This document shows positions 44,913 through 57,678 of a stretch of 64,000 nt of DNA, piece by piece. The DNA is from Phycomyces nitens (lineage: Eukaryota; Mucoromycota; Mucoromycetes; Mucorales; Phycomycetaceae), in contig JAHRBC010000003.1 in assembly GCA_022702545.1 (NCBI GenBank), positions 7,812,001 through 7,876,000 on the forward strand, in the 5' to 3' direction. Under the pieces are notes generated by a model. The model was not told where the DNA came from. It made no database searches and was given only the letters and a program-made list of their open reading frames with translations. Numbering within the stretch: the first letter of the stretch is position 1; each line of letters begins with the position of its first letter. Position numbers and translations under genes: made by a program.

Positions 44913-46064
44913 CTAATGGTTGAGCATGCGATCCAAAAAAGCACCTGCACTCCATCGAGCAGTTTGCTTGGATGAGTTTTGGACAGACTGGACAGGGGAC
45001 TTGAGAGTGAGGAGTTGGCGACGGAGAGCATGATGTGGACGAGTAGAGGAAGAGGTGATGGAGTCAGACTGAGAGGCGGTTGGTTGTACATTTCGAGGGT
45101 GGTTATTATTGCCAGTGCCAGCTGTGGCAGTGCTTTGGCTGATCGTACATCGTCTCAGACTGTCCATCATTGGGTCCTGGTAGCGTCTTACACAGCGATA
45201 CTCACGTCCCATGCGCTCCAACTCACGCGTGAGGCGTATCATGTTGCGTGGATGGGCCAGATTGTTCTCATCGTCCACAAGCGTATGTTGACGCTGAAGC
45301 ATCAGTTTTTGCTGTGTGCGTGTCATACCTGCAGGCTGAGACGATGCAGCCGAGGCTACATTGCTCATGTGGGTTCGAGGCCGTGTTGTAGCCTCTTCTT
45401 CTTCTACAAACTGTGAGCGCAAGGGTTTCTTGCGAGGGTCAATTACAGCACTGGTTGTGGTAGCATTAGTTGTAATACAAGTTTTCTCGGGAACCACAAG
45501 GTTATTGGCAACTGCATTAAAAGTCTGTTCGACTGGAGCAGCAGGAGCGTTGCGCGATACAGTAAAGCCAGGTTTATTGCTGCTGCCGTGCCGTTGATGA
45601 TGTATTGGTTGCTTTTGTGGTGATGATTGTTGAGGAGGAGGAGGAGGAGGAGGAGTAGTTGGTGGAGAGGGTGAGGGTTGAGGTTTACTCTTGGTCATTG
45701 GCACAAGTCCTCCTTTGCGTTCTAGAGATGACAAGCGGTTAAGTGATCTTTGGGATTGGGACCTTCGCATGGGTTTCCGTTCATTGTCATGGTCACCATC
45801 AAACTCTGTGTCGGTGTGTACTGCAGTGCTGCTGTGTGCTCTTGCCATTGGGGCTAGTTTTGTTACATGCACTCGTCCACCAGACTTGCGCTTAACATGA
45901 TGGCGAATGGGCTTTTTATGTGGTACATGGGTTGTGCCCGTACTCATTGTGGGCGATGGAAGAGGCATCTGAGCGAGGTCTTCGCTTGTTACTAAACAAG
46001 GGTTCTTACTGGCTATTGAATCGGGTTCTGCAGTGGCAGGTTTGGTTGGTGAAATATCTGCCAT
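44913..46064 (-). CDS. Basic low-complexity protein with a Tco89-like motif
   Basis: Intronless 383-residue ORF from ATG. Mostly disordered: Ser/Thr/Pro-rich, a polyproline run (about residues 140-148) and several basic patches. One compact conserved-looking block near residues 250-310 reads MTRTQQKLMLQRQHTLVDDE, then HPRNMIRLTRELERMGREY and RRYQDPMMDSL. That pattern is like the conserved segment I associate with the fungal TORC1 subunit Tco89, which would place the protein at the vacuole/TORC1 complex. The link rests on memory of a motif and needs a profile search. Convergent with the CMR1-type gene. Confidence 0.55.
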   Translation of the reverse strand: MADISPTKPATAEPDSIASKNPCLVTSEDLAQMPLPSPTMSTGTTHVPHKKPIRHHVKRKSGGRVHVTKLAPMARAHSSTAVHTDTEFDGDHDNERKPMRRSQSQRSLNRLSSLERKGGLVPMTKSKPQPSPSPPTTPPPPPPPQQSSPQKQPIHHQRHGSSNKPGFTVSRNAPAAPVEQTFNAVANNLVVPEKTCITTNATTTSAVIDPRKKPLRSQFVEEEEATTRPRTHMSNVASAASSQPAGMTRTQQKLMLQRQHTLVDDENNLAHPRNMIRLTRELERMGREYRCVRRYQDPMMDSLRRCTISQSTATAGTGNNNHPRNVQPTASQSDSITSSSTRPHHALRRQLLTLKSPVQSVQNSSKQTARWSAGAFLDRMLNH

Positions 46065-46617
46065 TCAACACAAAAACCAATGCTTCAAGGAGTATGCAAG
46101 GTTTGATTTATAATGTATACGTTTATGTTTATTTTTTCTTTGAAAAAAAAATAAGAAAAAAATGAATGATTGCTTGCGTTTCTTTTTCTTTTTTTCTTTT
46201 TTTCTTTAAAAAAATGCGCTTTTTTAAAACCAAAATTGTGCAACACAAAAGATTTACGCTTGTAAAACGATTAGAATGTGTCCAATAGCAATGCCCAGAA
46301 TGATTAGAAACAGGATTTGAATTCAAAGAAATAAAAATAAATATAATAAATAAAATAAAATAAATTAAGCATTGGGTGGCTTTATATTAAAGGGACTATA
46401 ATTATTTATTCAGAAAAGGTACAATATTGAACTCTTTGACATTAATGGTTGCTTGGTTGACGAGTATAAGCATATAAAGGGATTGGAATGGGCAGCGAAA
46501 ATGAGTGAATGCAGATTGTAAGGGTAAATGAATTGAATAGAATGTGGCGGGTGACCAATAAACCAAGCCAATGTGTGCTCCTGGCACCCAGTTCTGTAGA
46601 TTTGTATAATATTTTGT
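46065..46617. other. Intergenic between two minus-strand genes
   Basis: Promoter side of the 383-residue gene. Purine/pyrimidine-biased homopolymer tracts at 46135-46225 ('ttctttttttctttttttct' type). The short frames on the minus strand at 46402-46679 overlap the last exon of the RasGEF gene in other frames. Confidence 0.45.
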
Positions 46618-49600
46618 TTACAAGAATCCTGATTCCTGTAAAAGACGAGCAATCTTTTCGTCTTCGCGCTCTCTAACAAACAGCTAGTCAGTTGGCTGTA
46701 AATGTCATTTTAATCTTTTACCTTGGTTCAAGTTTAAGGCTCTCTTTGTAGAGCTGATCTTCATCGCGCGTACTACGCAGACTTCCTTGGATAAATGCCT
46801 GCAATTCTTCAACTGGCTTGAGTTTGTAGAGTAGGGATTGGTATTGTTGGATTTCACGAATAACCTCGGCTGTTTTTGCTCTTTTTGCAAAATTGATTAG
46901 CTCTTTGGTCTTTTTGAGATAGTTTGTATTTCCATCTTCAATAAATGTCAAGTCTTGAAGGTAGATTCCCAGGAATGGGATGCAGGGAGGGTTAATTGAA
47001 TGGATCATGTCCCGGTATTCGGTAAAGTTTCTGTTGGCACCCATCATTTTGCGTATCTGGGAGAGGGTCTGGTTAGTCCTGGCACCAACCACCTTTTGTT
47101 AAAGAAAAAAAAAGAGCCGGTTAGTATGATATATTTGGTACAAGAGGCCAATATAGTGAAACCACTTACATCCCAGGTTCTCTTTAGGCGTCCAACCGAG
47201 CTGTTATCAAATGCAGAGAGAATGGCCATGCAGGTATTAAAGTTATTCAACACACGACATTTCTAGCCCAAATCAATACATTAGCCTCGCCATCAAACGA
47301 CATTTATGGACAAATGTCACCACAAAAATGCACTGTTATATTACCTCTGCAACCTGGACCCAATACTTGATAAGCACACTTCTTTTCTTGATATCCGCCT
47401 GACTCAGGATTTCCTCGGATACCCAAGCTGTGATCTGATTGCAGTACTCAATAGATGCCCTGATATTTACTGCCACACTGCCATTCTCATCATTTGTGTC
47501 TCTCGACCAGGCCTTGTCAAGACACTCTACTGGCCGGATAGAACTATAGAGCTTAAAGTCCATAATCGTCAGCTGGCGAGCCATCTCAAGAGTATCAATG
47601 TCCAAAAGTCTAAGCTTCTTTAGATTCCGAGGAAGAATAGGTTCTGGAGGATCAGGCATCGACAACGTCATCTTTTTTAGGCCTCCGTGTGATTCAGACT
47701 CTTTACGCTTTCGAATCAAGCGTTCCAACTGATCGCAAGAGAAACTAAGGGTGCTTCGGATACGGGTATCAATAAACTCTGATAGTTTGTCAAGAATGAT
47801 GTGGTCTTCCTCATTGTAAAACAGCTCCAGCCAATTCTTCAATACATTGAACACTCTCAGGCGAACCAACTTGAGTTTCTTTTGGGTCCAGATCTCTAGA
47901 TCTTCTTCAGATAGTCCTGGCGGTGGCTCAAGATTGTAACGCGCCTCCAAAAGATTCAAGAGTTCCACAGATGTGCAAAAGGAGCGATAGGTGAGTAAAA
48001 AGGTGTTGATGAAGTTCATGTCCAGGAAATCATGCAGTGTGAGGCGCTCGACAAGGGCTGGAAGAGATCCACCCTTGACATATCCCTCCATATTGTACAC
48101 AATCTCATTTACATCATAGTCATAGTGCAAGAACCACGGACGCTCATTGACGGCGGGCTTGGCTGCTGCTGCTGCTGCTGCTGGTGCATCGTCACCAAAG
48201 AACTTTTTGAGCTTTGCAGACTTCTTGGACGGTGTGTCGGGAGTGGTTTGGGAACGCTGCATGACCAGTCCACCCAGACTGTCTGGAGGAGCCTTTTGGT
48301 TGACCGAGTCTGATCTATGGCGAGTCATGCCTTCGGGTGAGCCAAGACAAGGGTCAGAGCGAGCGTCATGGATAAGAGGCGATCCGTCTGGCAAGGATCC
48401 AAGCTGAGTGCTGCTGGCATTACCACTGCTTCCTTGCTCAGTCTCTTCTCCTGAATCATCGATATTGTCTAATAAATCAATTGACTCGTCTGCTTCTATA
48501 ATCACACTGTCGACTAGGGATCGTTCGGTTGACAGGGTCTTGTCGCGTGGGATACTTGAGATTGGCAGATTTGTTTCCAGGACAAGTTTGCCTATACAGT
48601 CACAAATGGTCTGGATAGGGTCTCCTATGCACTCTGCGGCTGAGATGACCTGTTCTATAGTTGTATTGAGAGGAATGCTTTCGTCTGTAAGGACCTGCAT
48701 ATGATAGAATAGAAAGCCCAGTCGATCGGATAAGGCGCACTGACTTTCGTGTAGGGTTGGAATCAGCAGAGACTTGTTTACGGTCGAGAGGTCTACATCC
48801 TCGACAATGCCCAGAAACTGGCCGGTTTGGTTAGATAGGTTGCGAAACTGGGTAAACAAGAGGGCGGCCAGTGACATGCGGGATTCTGGGTTAGAAGGAC
48901 GAAGACTGGCAAGAATGGCGTCTATGGACTCGTGCATGCTGGTGCCATATGTCTCTAGACTCTCTGCTAGGTCTTTCTGAAGGGTGTATTTTACTCTAGG
49001 GTAGTCCTGGCCAACTTCTGACTTGCGATGGTGGCGTAGGATTGTATGGTCAGAGGGAACAATCTTGGGGTCCATGTGCTGGACAGATACACCCATATCC
49101 TGACACGAGTGAATAAAGTTTTGGACACTGCTGAGAAGATCGGCTGACTCTGAGAGCACCTTGAGGACTTCATCAGGAGAGAGGTCGTAGGTGAGTTTGG
49201 AAGACAGGACCAGCTTGGACATGGAAGCCATCATGGTCCGATGGTGGGTCCGTACAATAGGGTTTGTCTTTATGTGTGATGCCTCCTTGTCTATTGTCCC
49301 AGATGCCACTAGGATGGTTCGGATTGCATTCACTACTTCGGTTGCAAACGGACGCAGCATTGGCTTTTGGGTGTTCTTTGCGGCTGAATTGAGATTATGG
49401 ATGACCAGAGAGACGTGTGCCGAGAGACGATTCCAGGTCAGTGGTTCATTGACATCAATGACAGACGTTCGACGGACAGATGGTTTTCGGGATGGTGAGC
49501 GTGGAAGGGGCCTGGGTGGTTTGGTGGCCGAGGTTGTAGCCTAAGATACGATTAATAGGTGAAAGATTAAGATGTCTTGTGGTTACCGAGTCTATGCTAG

Positions 49601-50441
49601 AGTCAAATATGCTTTCAGAGGGAGAATAGCATTCTTGGGATAAGGACAGGCTATCTGTAAAAGACAAGGGCTGGACATATACAATTCACCTTAGCAGGCT
49701 ATTTGGTTTGGGCTGCCTAGATTACCTGAGCCTGCAACTCTTGGTCTTCCAACACTAGGCCGGCGCGTACGGCATCCCAGATAGGCCCTTCAGTTGGCCT
49801 CTGCTCATCGTCGTCTTGGTTGTTGTCGATTGACGTGACCTTCAAGTCCTCGGTCGTACCTGGATGAGAGGACCGCATTTCTCCTGTAGCCTGGTTGTAG
49901 AAATAGCAGTCCGAGCCATCTTCGGTTTGCTGCAGCGTCCAACCAGAGGACGGCTCTGGATCAGAACAAGGCTGGAGAACGATCGAACGGTCGTCAACCC
50001 CCTGAGAAGCCAGACTCAGCCTATATTCATTGTTTCTCCGCAAAATTGGTTCTTCTCGGCTCCAGCTGTTTGCCGGCCCTTCAAAGACAGGGTGCACAGC
50101 CTGTATGGAGATACTTAGACAGGAAGTCGACAAACATGGCACATTACCTCTTCCAACACATCCCCTTGAATTGAATTTGTATTATCGTCGTCATATTCTT
50201 CAATGACCTGGACGTAGTTACTAGGAAACCAGCCTCGTCTACCACTACACCTATATATACACATATTTGGTTTAGATATTAGAATGTCTATAGTCCAGAC
50301 ATACCAGCCATCCCACCATCCCGAATCAAGTTTGTTGAGGACGTCAATTTGATCGTTTTCTTCAAATGTAAGTGAGGCAGGGTCATTTGAATTGAATGAA
50401 TAAAGTGCACGGACTCTGCAGCATATAGGAACAGATGCCAT
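46618..50441 (-). CDS. CDC25: Ras guanine-nucleotide exchange factor (CDC25 family) with SH3 and WW domains
   Basis: Activates Ras by GDP/GTP exchange, upstream of cAMP/PKA or MAP-kinase signalling. Minus-strand exons: 50441-50305, 50250-50148, 50100-49726, 49670-49587, 49540-47345, 47262-47170, 47092-46722 and 46672-46618; 1137 residues, all phases consistent. SH3 at about 8-65 (ALYSFNSNDPASLTFEENDQ, GWWDGW, GWFPSNYV); WW at 131-160 (GWTLQQTEDG, CYFYNQATGEMRSSHP). A helical middle and a Ser-rich linker with an Ala run (CTG repeat at 48163-48182) follow. Then come the REM domain (about 705-835) and the catalytic CDC25 domain (about 884-1115) with LLDIDTLEMARQLTIMDFKL and PPCIPFLGIYLQDLTFIEDG. 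The last exon restores the family end EPREREDEKIARLLQESGFL. Confidence 0.93.
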
Positions 50442-50539
50442 TGTGATGAATTGCTAGAGATCGGCCGAGAATCAGCAAGAGATTAAGTTGAATGAGCAAC
50501 GGCTTCTAGGTCGCAATTGTCCACAAAGGTATACGTGAA

Positions 50540-50613
50540 TTATATATATATATATCTATATAAATATATATATATATCTATATGATTATATGTATATATT
50601 CAAATGCATAAAT

Positions 50614-50645
<32 letters not shown>

Positions 50646-50659
50646 GAATGTATGCGTAC

Positions 50660-50691
<32 letters not shown>

Positions 50692-50861
50692 AAAGTATAT
50701 AAAGAGAGCAAAAAGAAAAAGAGAGAGTGAGAGAGAAAAAGAAAGAGAGATGATGTTGCGATAACAATAATAGTAATAACAATAATATTAATATTAATAT
50801 TAATATTAATTATTATATATATATATATATTTATGTGTGTGTGTGTGTGTGTGTGTGTGTT
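50540..50861. repeat. Cluster of microsatellites 5' of the RasGEF gene
   Basis: Successive (TA)n tracts (50540-50645), (AAAG)n at 50661-50694, a purine-rich stretch, (AAT/ATT)n-type repeats (50766-50815), (TA)n and then (TG)14 at 50834-50861. They lie 100-420 bp upstream of the RasGEF start codon. Confidence 0.9.
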
Positions 50862-52708
50862 GCCAAATGGCTTAAAGAATGAATAAATAGCCTATTTTCA
50901 ATTTTTATATAGAGGCGGACTGAGATGGCTGGGTGTAACCTTTACGATCAGACTTCTCCGACTGTCTAAAGTCTCCAATGCTTTCCTTTTTGATCCAGCA
51001 GGCCATTTGTTTCTATTGGGCATTGTTTTGAACGCTTTAATAAAAAGGCAGGAAATCAGTCAAAAAGAAGAACAAATCCTATAAATGATATTCAATTAAG
51101 CGTGTTCCTGAGCGTAGATCGCTCTCAAACACATGGAGACATTTCCTCCCGTCTAATGTCACACACTCTTCTTGACCGCTTAGAGTTTAGTTTTCTTCTA
51201 GTGCATTTTTATGAATTTTTCTTTTTAATATTTCGGTATAAAGTTATTCAAAAGAGTAGATATCCTTTAATGTTTTATGAATCCCACTGGCTGTTCTGCT
51301 TATGCCTTTTGTGGCCATGCGACCAAATGGCTACTATTGCATACTTGCTGAATTAAGAGGCGTGATTCTATAAAGAACAGCATGCCTTTTTTATCTTTTC
51401 TATACATTCACAAGACCCACGTGCATTTCCGGTCCTGCCAGGTACAAGCACAAAATGAAAGCAATTTTTTTTTATCTCTACCGAAACAAGACCCGACCTC
51501 AAGTCCCATGAAATGAAAATGTGTATATTCCTTGATCATGGTTCAAATGGAATATCTAATATCACCCGCCCTACCGACACATTTGGGTCCAAATCATCGG
51601 CCCACATCAACAAACACTTGCCCTGGCCACCATGATCAAGAGTCCCAAGCCCTGCAACTCTCGCCAGGTCCAAATCCACCAATACATCTCTTTGGTCAAT
51701 GTCCTGTCATTCAAAGCCCAACACATTTCCCTTCCTGGACCGTGTCCAAACTTTAAACAAGATGTCTAGTTTGAGCGATATTCCGTTTACAAGCGTACAG
51801 CACCGCATAGGGACCGATTCATTCCAAAGGATCGTTGTTTTTGTTGTTGTTTTTTTCCATGATTTCGATGAGCTACTTGTTTTCCAAAGTACATGTAATG
51901 ACAATCATTATATTACTCTGCTCATAATATTACCATGGTGATCATGTCCAAGAATTACCAGCCTCCCAAAAATAGTAATGCCTTGTACAATCACCTCACA
52001 ACCATCTAGCCATTAAAGATGGTTATTGCAACTAAATTTTTCATTCATAAACCAGACTAATCCTCGGGTCGGTCAAGGCTAAAGATGTTTGTAAATATCA
52101 AAAGGTTACCGAGATTGAGTTATTAGATTCCAGGGATCAACAGCCAATAAATATTAAATAATATAAAATCCAATTGAAAAGTGCACATGCATTTTTTCCC
52201 AGTCCGAGCAGAAAACTGCCCTAAAAAATATATATGTATATGTATGTATGCATGTATGTATTCAAATACTTGTTCTTTGAGTTAAAAACGACGTTTCCTG
52301 ATGAGGTAGATCACTTTGGATAAAGTGTATCTCCGGTGAGTTTTTCCAGTGAGGTAATTGAGAGACCGGTCACCTCTCATGTCATAAGATCCAGCTACAC
52401 AAGAAACAGGATATATGATCCGTAGATTAAAGACAGTTAAGATTTCTATGGACAAACTTTTTTTATTAGCTATATTCCATACTATACCTAGTCAATTTCC
52501 TAGAGAACAATCACCTTTCTTTAAACAAAATGATATGGTGTCTGGTTATTACAAATGTTTAATTACCATTACAAATCTGTAACCATTAGGCCAATTGCAC
52601 GGAACAAGCACCCAGTCAATAAATTCAAAGGTTAGGGACCAGATATAAATCAAGTGCCCTTGACATTCTTTTTCCTCTCGTAATTCTACTCGCTGCAAAC
52701 CGCAGTTG
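50862..52708. other. Long intergenic, no gene supported
   Basis: Open frames at 51102-51356, 51532-51756 and 51699-51941 lack motifs and show no splice partners. A (TATG)n-like tract lies at 52229-52260. Otherwise nothing recognised. The upstream region of F-box copy 6 begins within 52540-52708 but is not clearly alignable with the other upstream blocks. Confidence 0.4.
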
Positions 52709-52733
52709 TCTGTCCTACAGTATACTGCGCCTT
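52709..52733 (+). promoter_or_regulatory. Conserved upstream element of F-box copy 6
   Basis: TCTGTCCTACAGTATACTGC then GCCTT, 127 bp before the ATG at 52836. The surrounding sequence has diverged, so the element stands out as selectively kept. Confidence 0.6.
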
Positions 52734-52835
52734 TTGGCTTTCAAACAACAAGACTTGAATAAAGGATCTTTGGAATCTAAGATGCATTTAAACCATCTCT
52801 TTTCATTATTTCCGTATTCAAGACACCATTTAATT

Positions 52836-54638
52836 ATGCTTCTCTCAGACCTTTCCCAAGAAATCCTAATCAAAATAGCTCATTTCCTTTGCCTAGAGGA
52901 TAAAGCATCTTGCTCTTTGGTGTCCAAGTCATGGACACGCGTTTTCCAAGATTCCATGCATTCTGATCTACTATTTACTTCCAAAGACGACTTATATGAC
53001 CTTGTTTGCCCGTCCCAAGATTATCAAATCAACTACCGAGAAACTGGGCACCTTGTACGGTACCTGGAAGTATATCGATATCTACGTACGACAGAGAAAC
53101 AACTTTACGCATTGCAAAACACGTTTCAAAATATAAAGTATCTTTGTTTCAAACAGGAAGCCTTAGCATCAAGCAGCCTTGCAATTACGGCCAATTGGCA
53201 CCTCTGGGGATCACTGAGAGAATTCAGCATTTCTTTGGAGGATTCGATCATTCGTGATGCAGAAAATACATTTCTTTCAATAATCATGCACTTGCCTCTG
53301 CTCAGACGACTAGAAATTATCTGTGAGCATTTTAATGAAAACATGATATCATTCTCATTAAGCAACTTTGAAACAATTCATTCGTGTCTAATCCACCTTG
53401 CTCACTTGAAATTAAGCTCAAATCTATTGACGATTTCTGATGCTGACCTCAAGTGTATAGCGAAAATACCACCAGTCACAAAGATGGAAAGCTTTAGCAT
53501 ACAATCGAAAAAGACAGACCACCGATGGCTATGTTATTTCGCTCAAAAGTATCCCAACTTACGCACACTCGAATTGATCTCCCTTGATCCTAAACAAAGA
53601 GAGTGTGATACCGATACGATATATTTATTACAAGCAGTGTGTGTGCCGTTTCAACGCCTAACAAAACTAAACCTCAAGTATGTGGATTGTATAGGAAAAG
53701 AATAGCTATTCTTATGGGACATGATTGAGGATTACAATGTACGGCTAACACATGCATCAATCACCTTTAAACTGGAACACTCCAATGTATCTAATAGCAC
53801 CTATCCTTCTCCCAAGCATCTTGCAGAAATCTGCTTGAAAAAAGCAAAGACCATTGAATCATTTTCCCTGGAAGCCCAAATCAAGTATGGCATCCCATTA
53901 GACTTGGTTGGAGTTAAACACAGTCTTTACAACTTGGTCAAACTGGTACTCAAGGATTCAACTTTACCTATTGAGCTAGATATACTCTTGAAGGTTGCGC
54001 CTCGGTTAAAAGAGCTTTTACTCCAACGGACTAATGTCAGAGTCAAAGGCGAAATATACAATTCAAAGAGGTTTGGGCTCCAGTTATTCAGTATAACGGA
54101 ATCAACGATTACATCAGATGTTCTCCGGTTTCTATCCTTCCACTGCAGAAACTTGAATTCTCTACGGTTGATAGAGACAGTAGTATCCGGTCCGTTTTCA
54201 GTACCTGGATGTCAGTTCATTGACATGACCTACACCCGCTTAGAATCATTCTTTACAAGATACACACGCTTTGTTATAAGCGACAGCAGGGAGTTTCCGG
54301 AAAACCTGAATATAGCTCTTATCACTCGACCGGTTGAAGATATTCCTCCAAAGCAAGAGTACGATCCCAATGTCTTGCCAATCATTATTGGAGGTGTACC
54401 TACAAAAGCCCATTATCAATGGTTCTACACCCGTAAATTTGATTTTATTAGAACCCTTTCAAGAACACAGGGTTCACGTATGGGAAGATTCTTTGCCAAC
54501 TACGAAGAAAACAAAAGAAATACTATCAAGAGAGCTGCTTTTTCTAACAAAGGAAATCAACACGCTAGATGGAGGACGAACTGTATTTTTGGCTATACAA
54601 AGATAAAACTTGGTTATGTGGCTAGCTTTAATATCTGA
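52836..54638 (+). pseudogene. F-box/LRR-type protein, copy 6 (one in-frame stop)
   Basis: Starts MLLSDLSQEILIKIAHFLCL and runs 600 codons to 54638 in one frame, interrupted only by TAG at 53703-53705, within GKE*LFLWDMI where paralogs have Cys or Tyr (NECLFFWDMI, EEYIFFWDAV). All family motifs are present on both sides: F-box before it, and FLSFHCRNL, GCQFIDMTYTRL and FGYTKIKLGYV after it. A one-base change from a Tyr codon would explain the stop. Probably a very young pseudogene, or a 289-residue truncated product. Confidence 0.82.
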
Positions 54639-55980
54639 TATATATATATATTCATCATGATAATCTACCAGCACGCATGCCTTGCAAATGTTATATTTCC
54701 ATCAATATGAACTTTTTGAAATTGTAAGAATAAGAACAAAAAAGAAAGAGTATTAAAATTGGAGAATGTGCTTGATCGAATAAAAAGACATATAATTTGC
54801 CAAGTTATTTTTGTAAACTGCCAGCAATATTTTTAAGAATGCCATTTCAGTTTCTGGTAATTATAAACCAATGACTGTTCTAATCAAAGACGTAAAATGG
54901 CCTGTAAATGACAACAGCAAGGCACCTTTTTTTATATAACCTTTTTTTTTTACATTGTTTGATTCTAACTAAAATCAGTCATGTTTACGTTGGTTACTAA
55001 GGAGAGATATCGACTTTTAGTGCCCTTGATTGACTCGAGGCTCTTGCTTCATTTTTAAAGAAAAAAAAATTGTAAAGACTAATAGAGTGTGTAATGAAAT
55101 TGGAAGACAAGACTCTTGGTTTCCATGGCACTCTATTTCAAAACCATGAGCTGCCCATACTTAAAATGGACTTGGCATGAGGCAAGATCCATGCAATCCC
55201 ATTGTTTCTTGTTTCATTCAACTTGCCAAATGCTTTGATGATCTAGCTTTGATTCCTAGTGTTGTATATTGACACTAGCTTTCAAGGTATGCTTATATTA
55301 CACTGGAAAATCAATTGAATTGGAAATAACCAGGCAGTTGGCCTTGTGAACAATCCTTTGTGCTCCTTGTAAAGCCACCAGCGCAAGACAGCCATAACCT
55401 TTGTACCAAAATTTTTATGGTATAAATCATAAAAGCAAGACCAAGGCTTTGGTCAAAGACTGGATATTCTGTTGATTCTGATTAATTCAAATAGATCAAC
55501 CAACCTCTTGCTGCCATAATGTATGTCTTGGTCTCAAGGCACAAATATTTTTCGTGTCTTTTTGATCTTTAGAAGAAGAAGAAGAAGAAAAGTTTAATAA
55601 TTCTGAATTCTCGAATGTTTGGACTCTGTTGATGAAAAAGGTCTTGACGCTTTTGTGGTCTCAATGAGCATTATGGCCTGACTTGAACATGCGCCATCTG
55701 TTGATTATCCTGTTGTAATGAACGAGATGGCTTCCTATTGGCTGTCTGGTAACAAAAAGAAGAGTTAATCCTACAAACAGCGCGTCTAGAGGATCTCTCT
55801 CCTTTGTTATTAGTTAATTAGGGTCCCATTGCAACATTAAGGATTATACGCATGTCTGTGCCTGAGCCGAAAAGACAGAAAACGTCACATATTGCGTTGT
55901 CCCAAGGTAACGGACTATAAAGTCAGCTGGTCCTCTCTGCCATCTCATTCTCCTCTTGGGGATTAGAAGAAGACCAAACT
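54639..55980. other. Intergenic upstream of UBA3
   Basis: No gene recognised. Short (AT)n after the F-box stop (54638-54651) and an (AGA)n tract at about 55572-55589. The last 200 bp should contain the UBA3 promoter. Confidence 0.4.
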
Positions 55981-57678
55981 ATGACCCACACAACTGCACA
56001 AGATCCAGACACACCCTCAATGCAAGTTGATAATGCCTCTCTGGCCGAAATGGATCTCGATGGAGATGTCGAAGACGGTTTAATACGCCCGTTGGACAGT
56101 GAAGAAGTATATATATATGTTATATATATATATTGAAAATGGTTTTGATTTATTTTGGTGTGTCTATATTTATAAAAGCTTGAGGCTGCATTGGAAGAGG
56201 CCAGGATATTGGTTATTGGTGCAGGTGGACTTGGCTGCGAAATTCTCAAGAATTTGGCACTCACTGGTTTCAAGAACCTTGATGTGATCGATATGGACAC
56301 CATTGATGTCAGTAATCTCAATAGACAATTTCTCTTTCGGTAAATATGCTCTTTTAATCCAACGATACTCTGTTGACACTGTTGATAAAGACGTAAAGAC
56401 ATTGGCAAGCCAAAAGCAATTGTTGCTGCGGAATTTGTGATGCATCGTGTCCCAGGCGTACAAGTGACACCGTGAGTTGGCTCTGATTATATTTAAATTT
56501 GGCTACTATTAATCTATATCTCAAAGCTACTTTGGAAAGATCCAAGATAAAGACGATGATTACTATCGACAGTTTCAGACCGTCATCTGTGGACTGGATA
56601 GCATCGAAGCCCGGCGTTGGATTAATGCAAAATTGGTGGACATGGTCGATGATGAGGATCCCACCAGTCTCAAGCCATTGATCGATGGTGGAACTGAAGG
56701 TTAGATCGGCTAGAGGCATAATAACTAGTATTGATCTATAGAGCACAGGTTTCAAGGGACAGGCCCGTGTCATATTGCCAACCATCAATTCATGCTATGA
56801 GTGTTCTTTGGACATGTTCAATAAGGCAACCACATTTCCTATCTGTACCATTGCAAACACACCCCGTCTTCCAGAGCACTGTATCGAGTGGGCATCTGTA
56901 CTGGAATGGCCACGGGTATGGGGAAGTAAGTAGACGGCCTAAAGATCTATGAGATATTAAAGTGGCATCAAAAACAGAGGAAGCAAAGTATGATACCGAC
57001 AATCCTGAACACATAACTTGGCTGTATCAGCAGGCACAGACAAGAGCTGAAAAGTTCAATATCACTGGAGTTACCTATTCGCTCACCCAGGGAGTCGTAA
57101 AGAATATCATTCCTGCCATTGCATCTACAAATGCTGTTATTGCTGGTAAATCAAATGTTAATTATCTTTGGAGGTTTCTTAACCATAACAATGTATTGAT
57201 GTGAATCATAAGCTGCCTGCTGCAACGAAGTGTTTAAGATTGCAACATCTACAGCACCCTATTTGAACAATTACATGATGTATACCGGAAATGATGGCAT
57301 CTATACCTATACCTTTGAACACCAAAAGAAACCCGAGTGTCCTGTCTGTGGCAACCTTGCTTCCTCTGTAACTCTTGATCCAGAGATGCGACTCGAAGAA
57401 ATGATCGAGTGGTTAAAAGACAAGCCTGATGCGTAAGTGTACAGGATAGATGTATAGCGATTCTAACTTTGATTCTGTACAGACAAATGAAGAAGCCAAG
57501 TTTACGAATCGAGGGACTCTCGCTTTACATGCAAGCACCTCCAGCACTGGAGATGGCTACCCGTCCCAATCTCTCAAAGACTCTTAAGGAACTACTTTCA
57601 GAGGGAGACATCATTACTGTCACAGACTCTAGTCTTCCAGTCAGTCTTCAGATGAAGGTCAACTGGAAAAAATTGTAA
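55981..57678 (+). CDS. UBA3: NEDD8-activating enzyme E1 catalytic subunit
   Basis: Adenylates NEDD8/Rub1 and passes it to Ubc12, allowing cullin neddylation and SCF activity; works as a dimer with Ula1/APPBP1. Exons 55981-56106, 56179-56339, 56391-56471, 56527-56699, 56749-56925, 56978-57145, 57213-57432 and 57483-57678; 433 residues, all phases fit. ATP loop [10 protein letters not shown] (about 56-65), [26 protein letters not shown] zinc pair (about 196-199), catalytic Cys ~213 in [10 protein letters not shown] followed by [14 protein letters not shown] second zinc pair, and a ubiquitin-like-fold C-terminal domain. The exon 5/6 junction could also use the acceptor at 56962, but that intron would be only 37 nt. 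Confidence 0.93.

Noticed and set aside
45361..45900. Plus-strand ORFs across the 383-residue gene
   Set aside because: Antisense shadows in a Pro/Ser-rich coding region.
55923..56408. 161-residue minus-strand ORF
   Set aside because: Antisense to UBA3 exons 1-3 and their introns.
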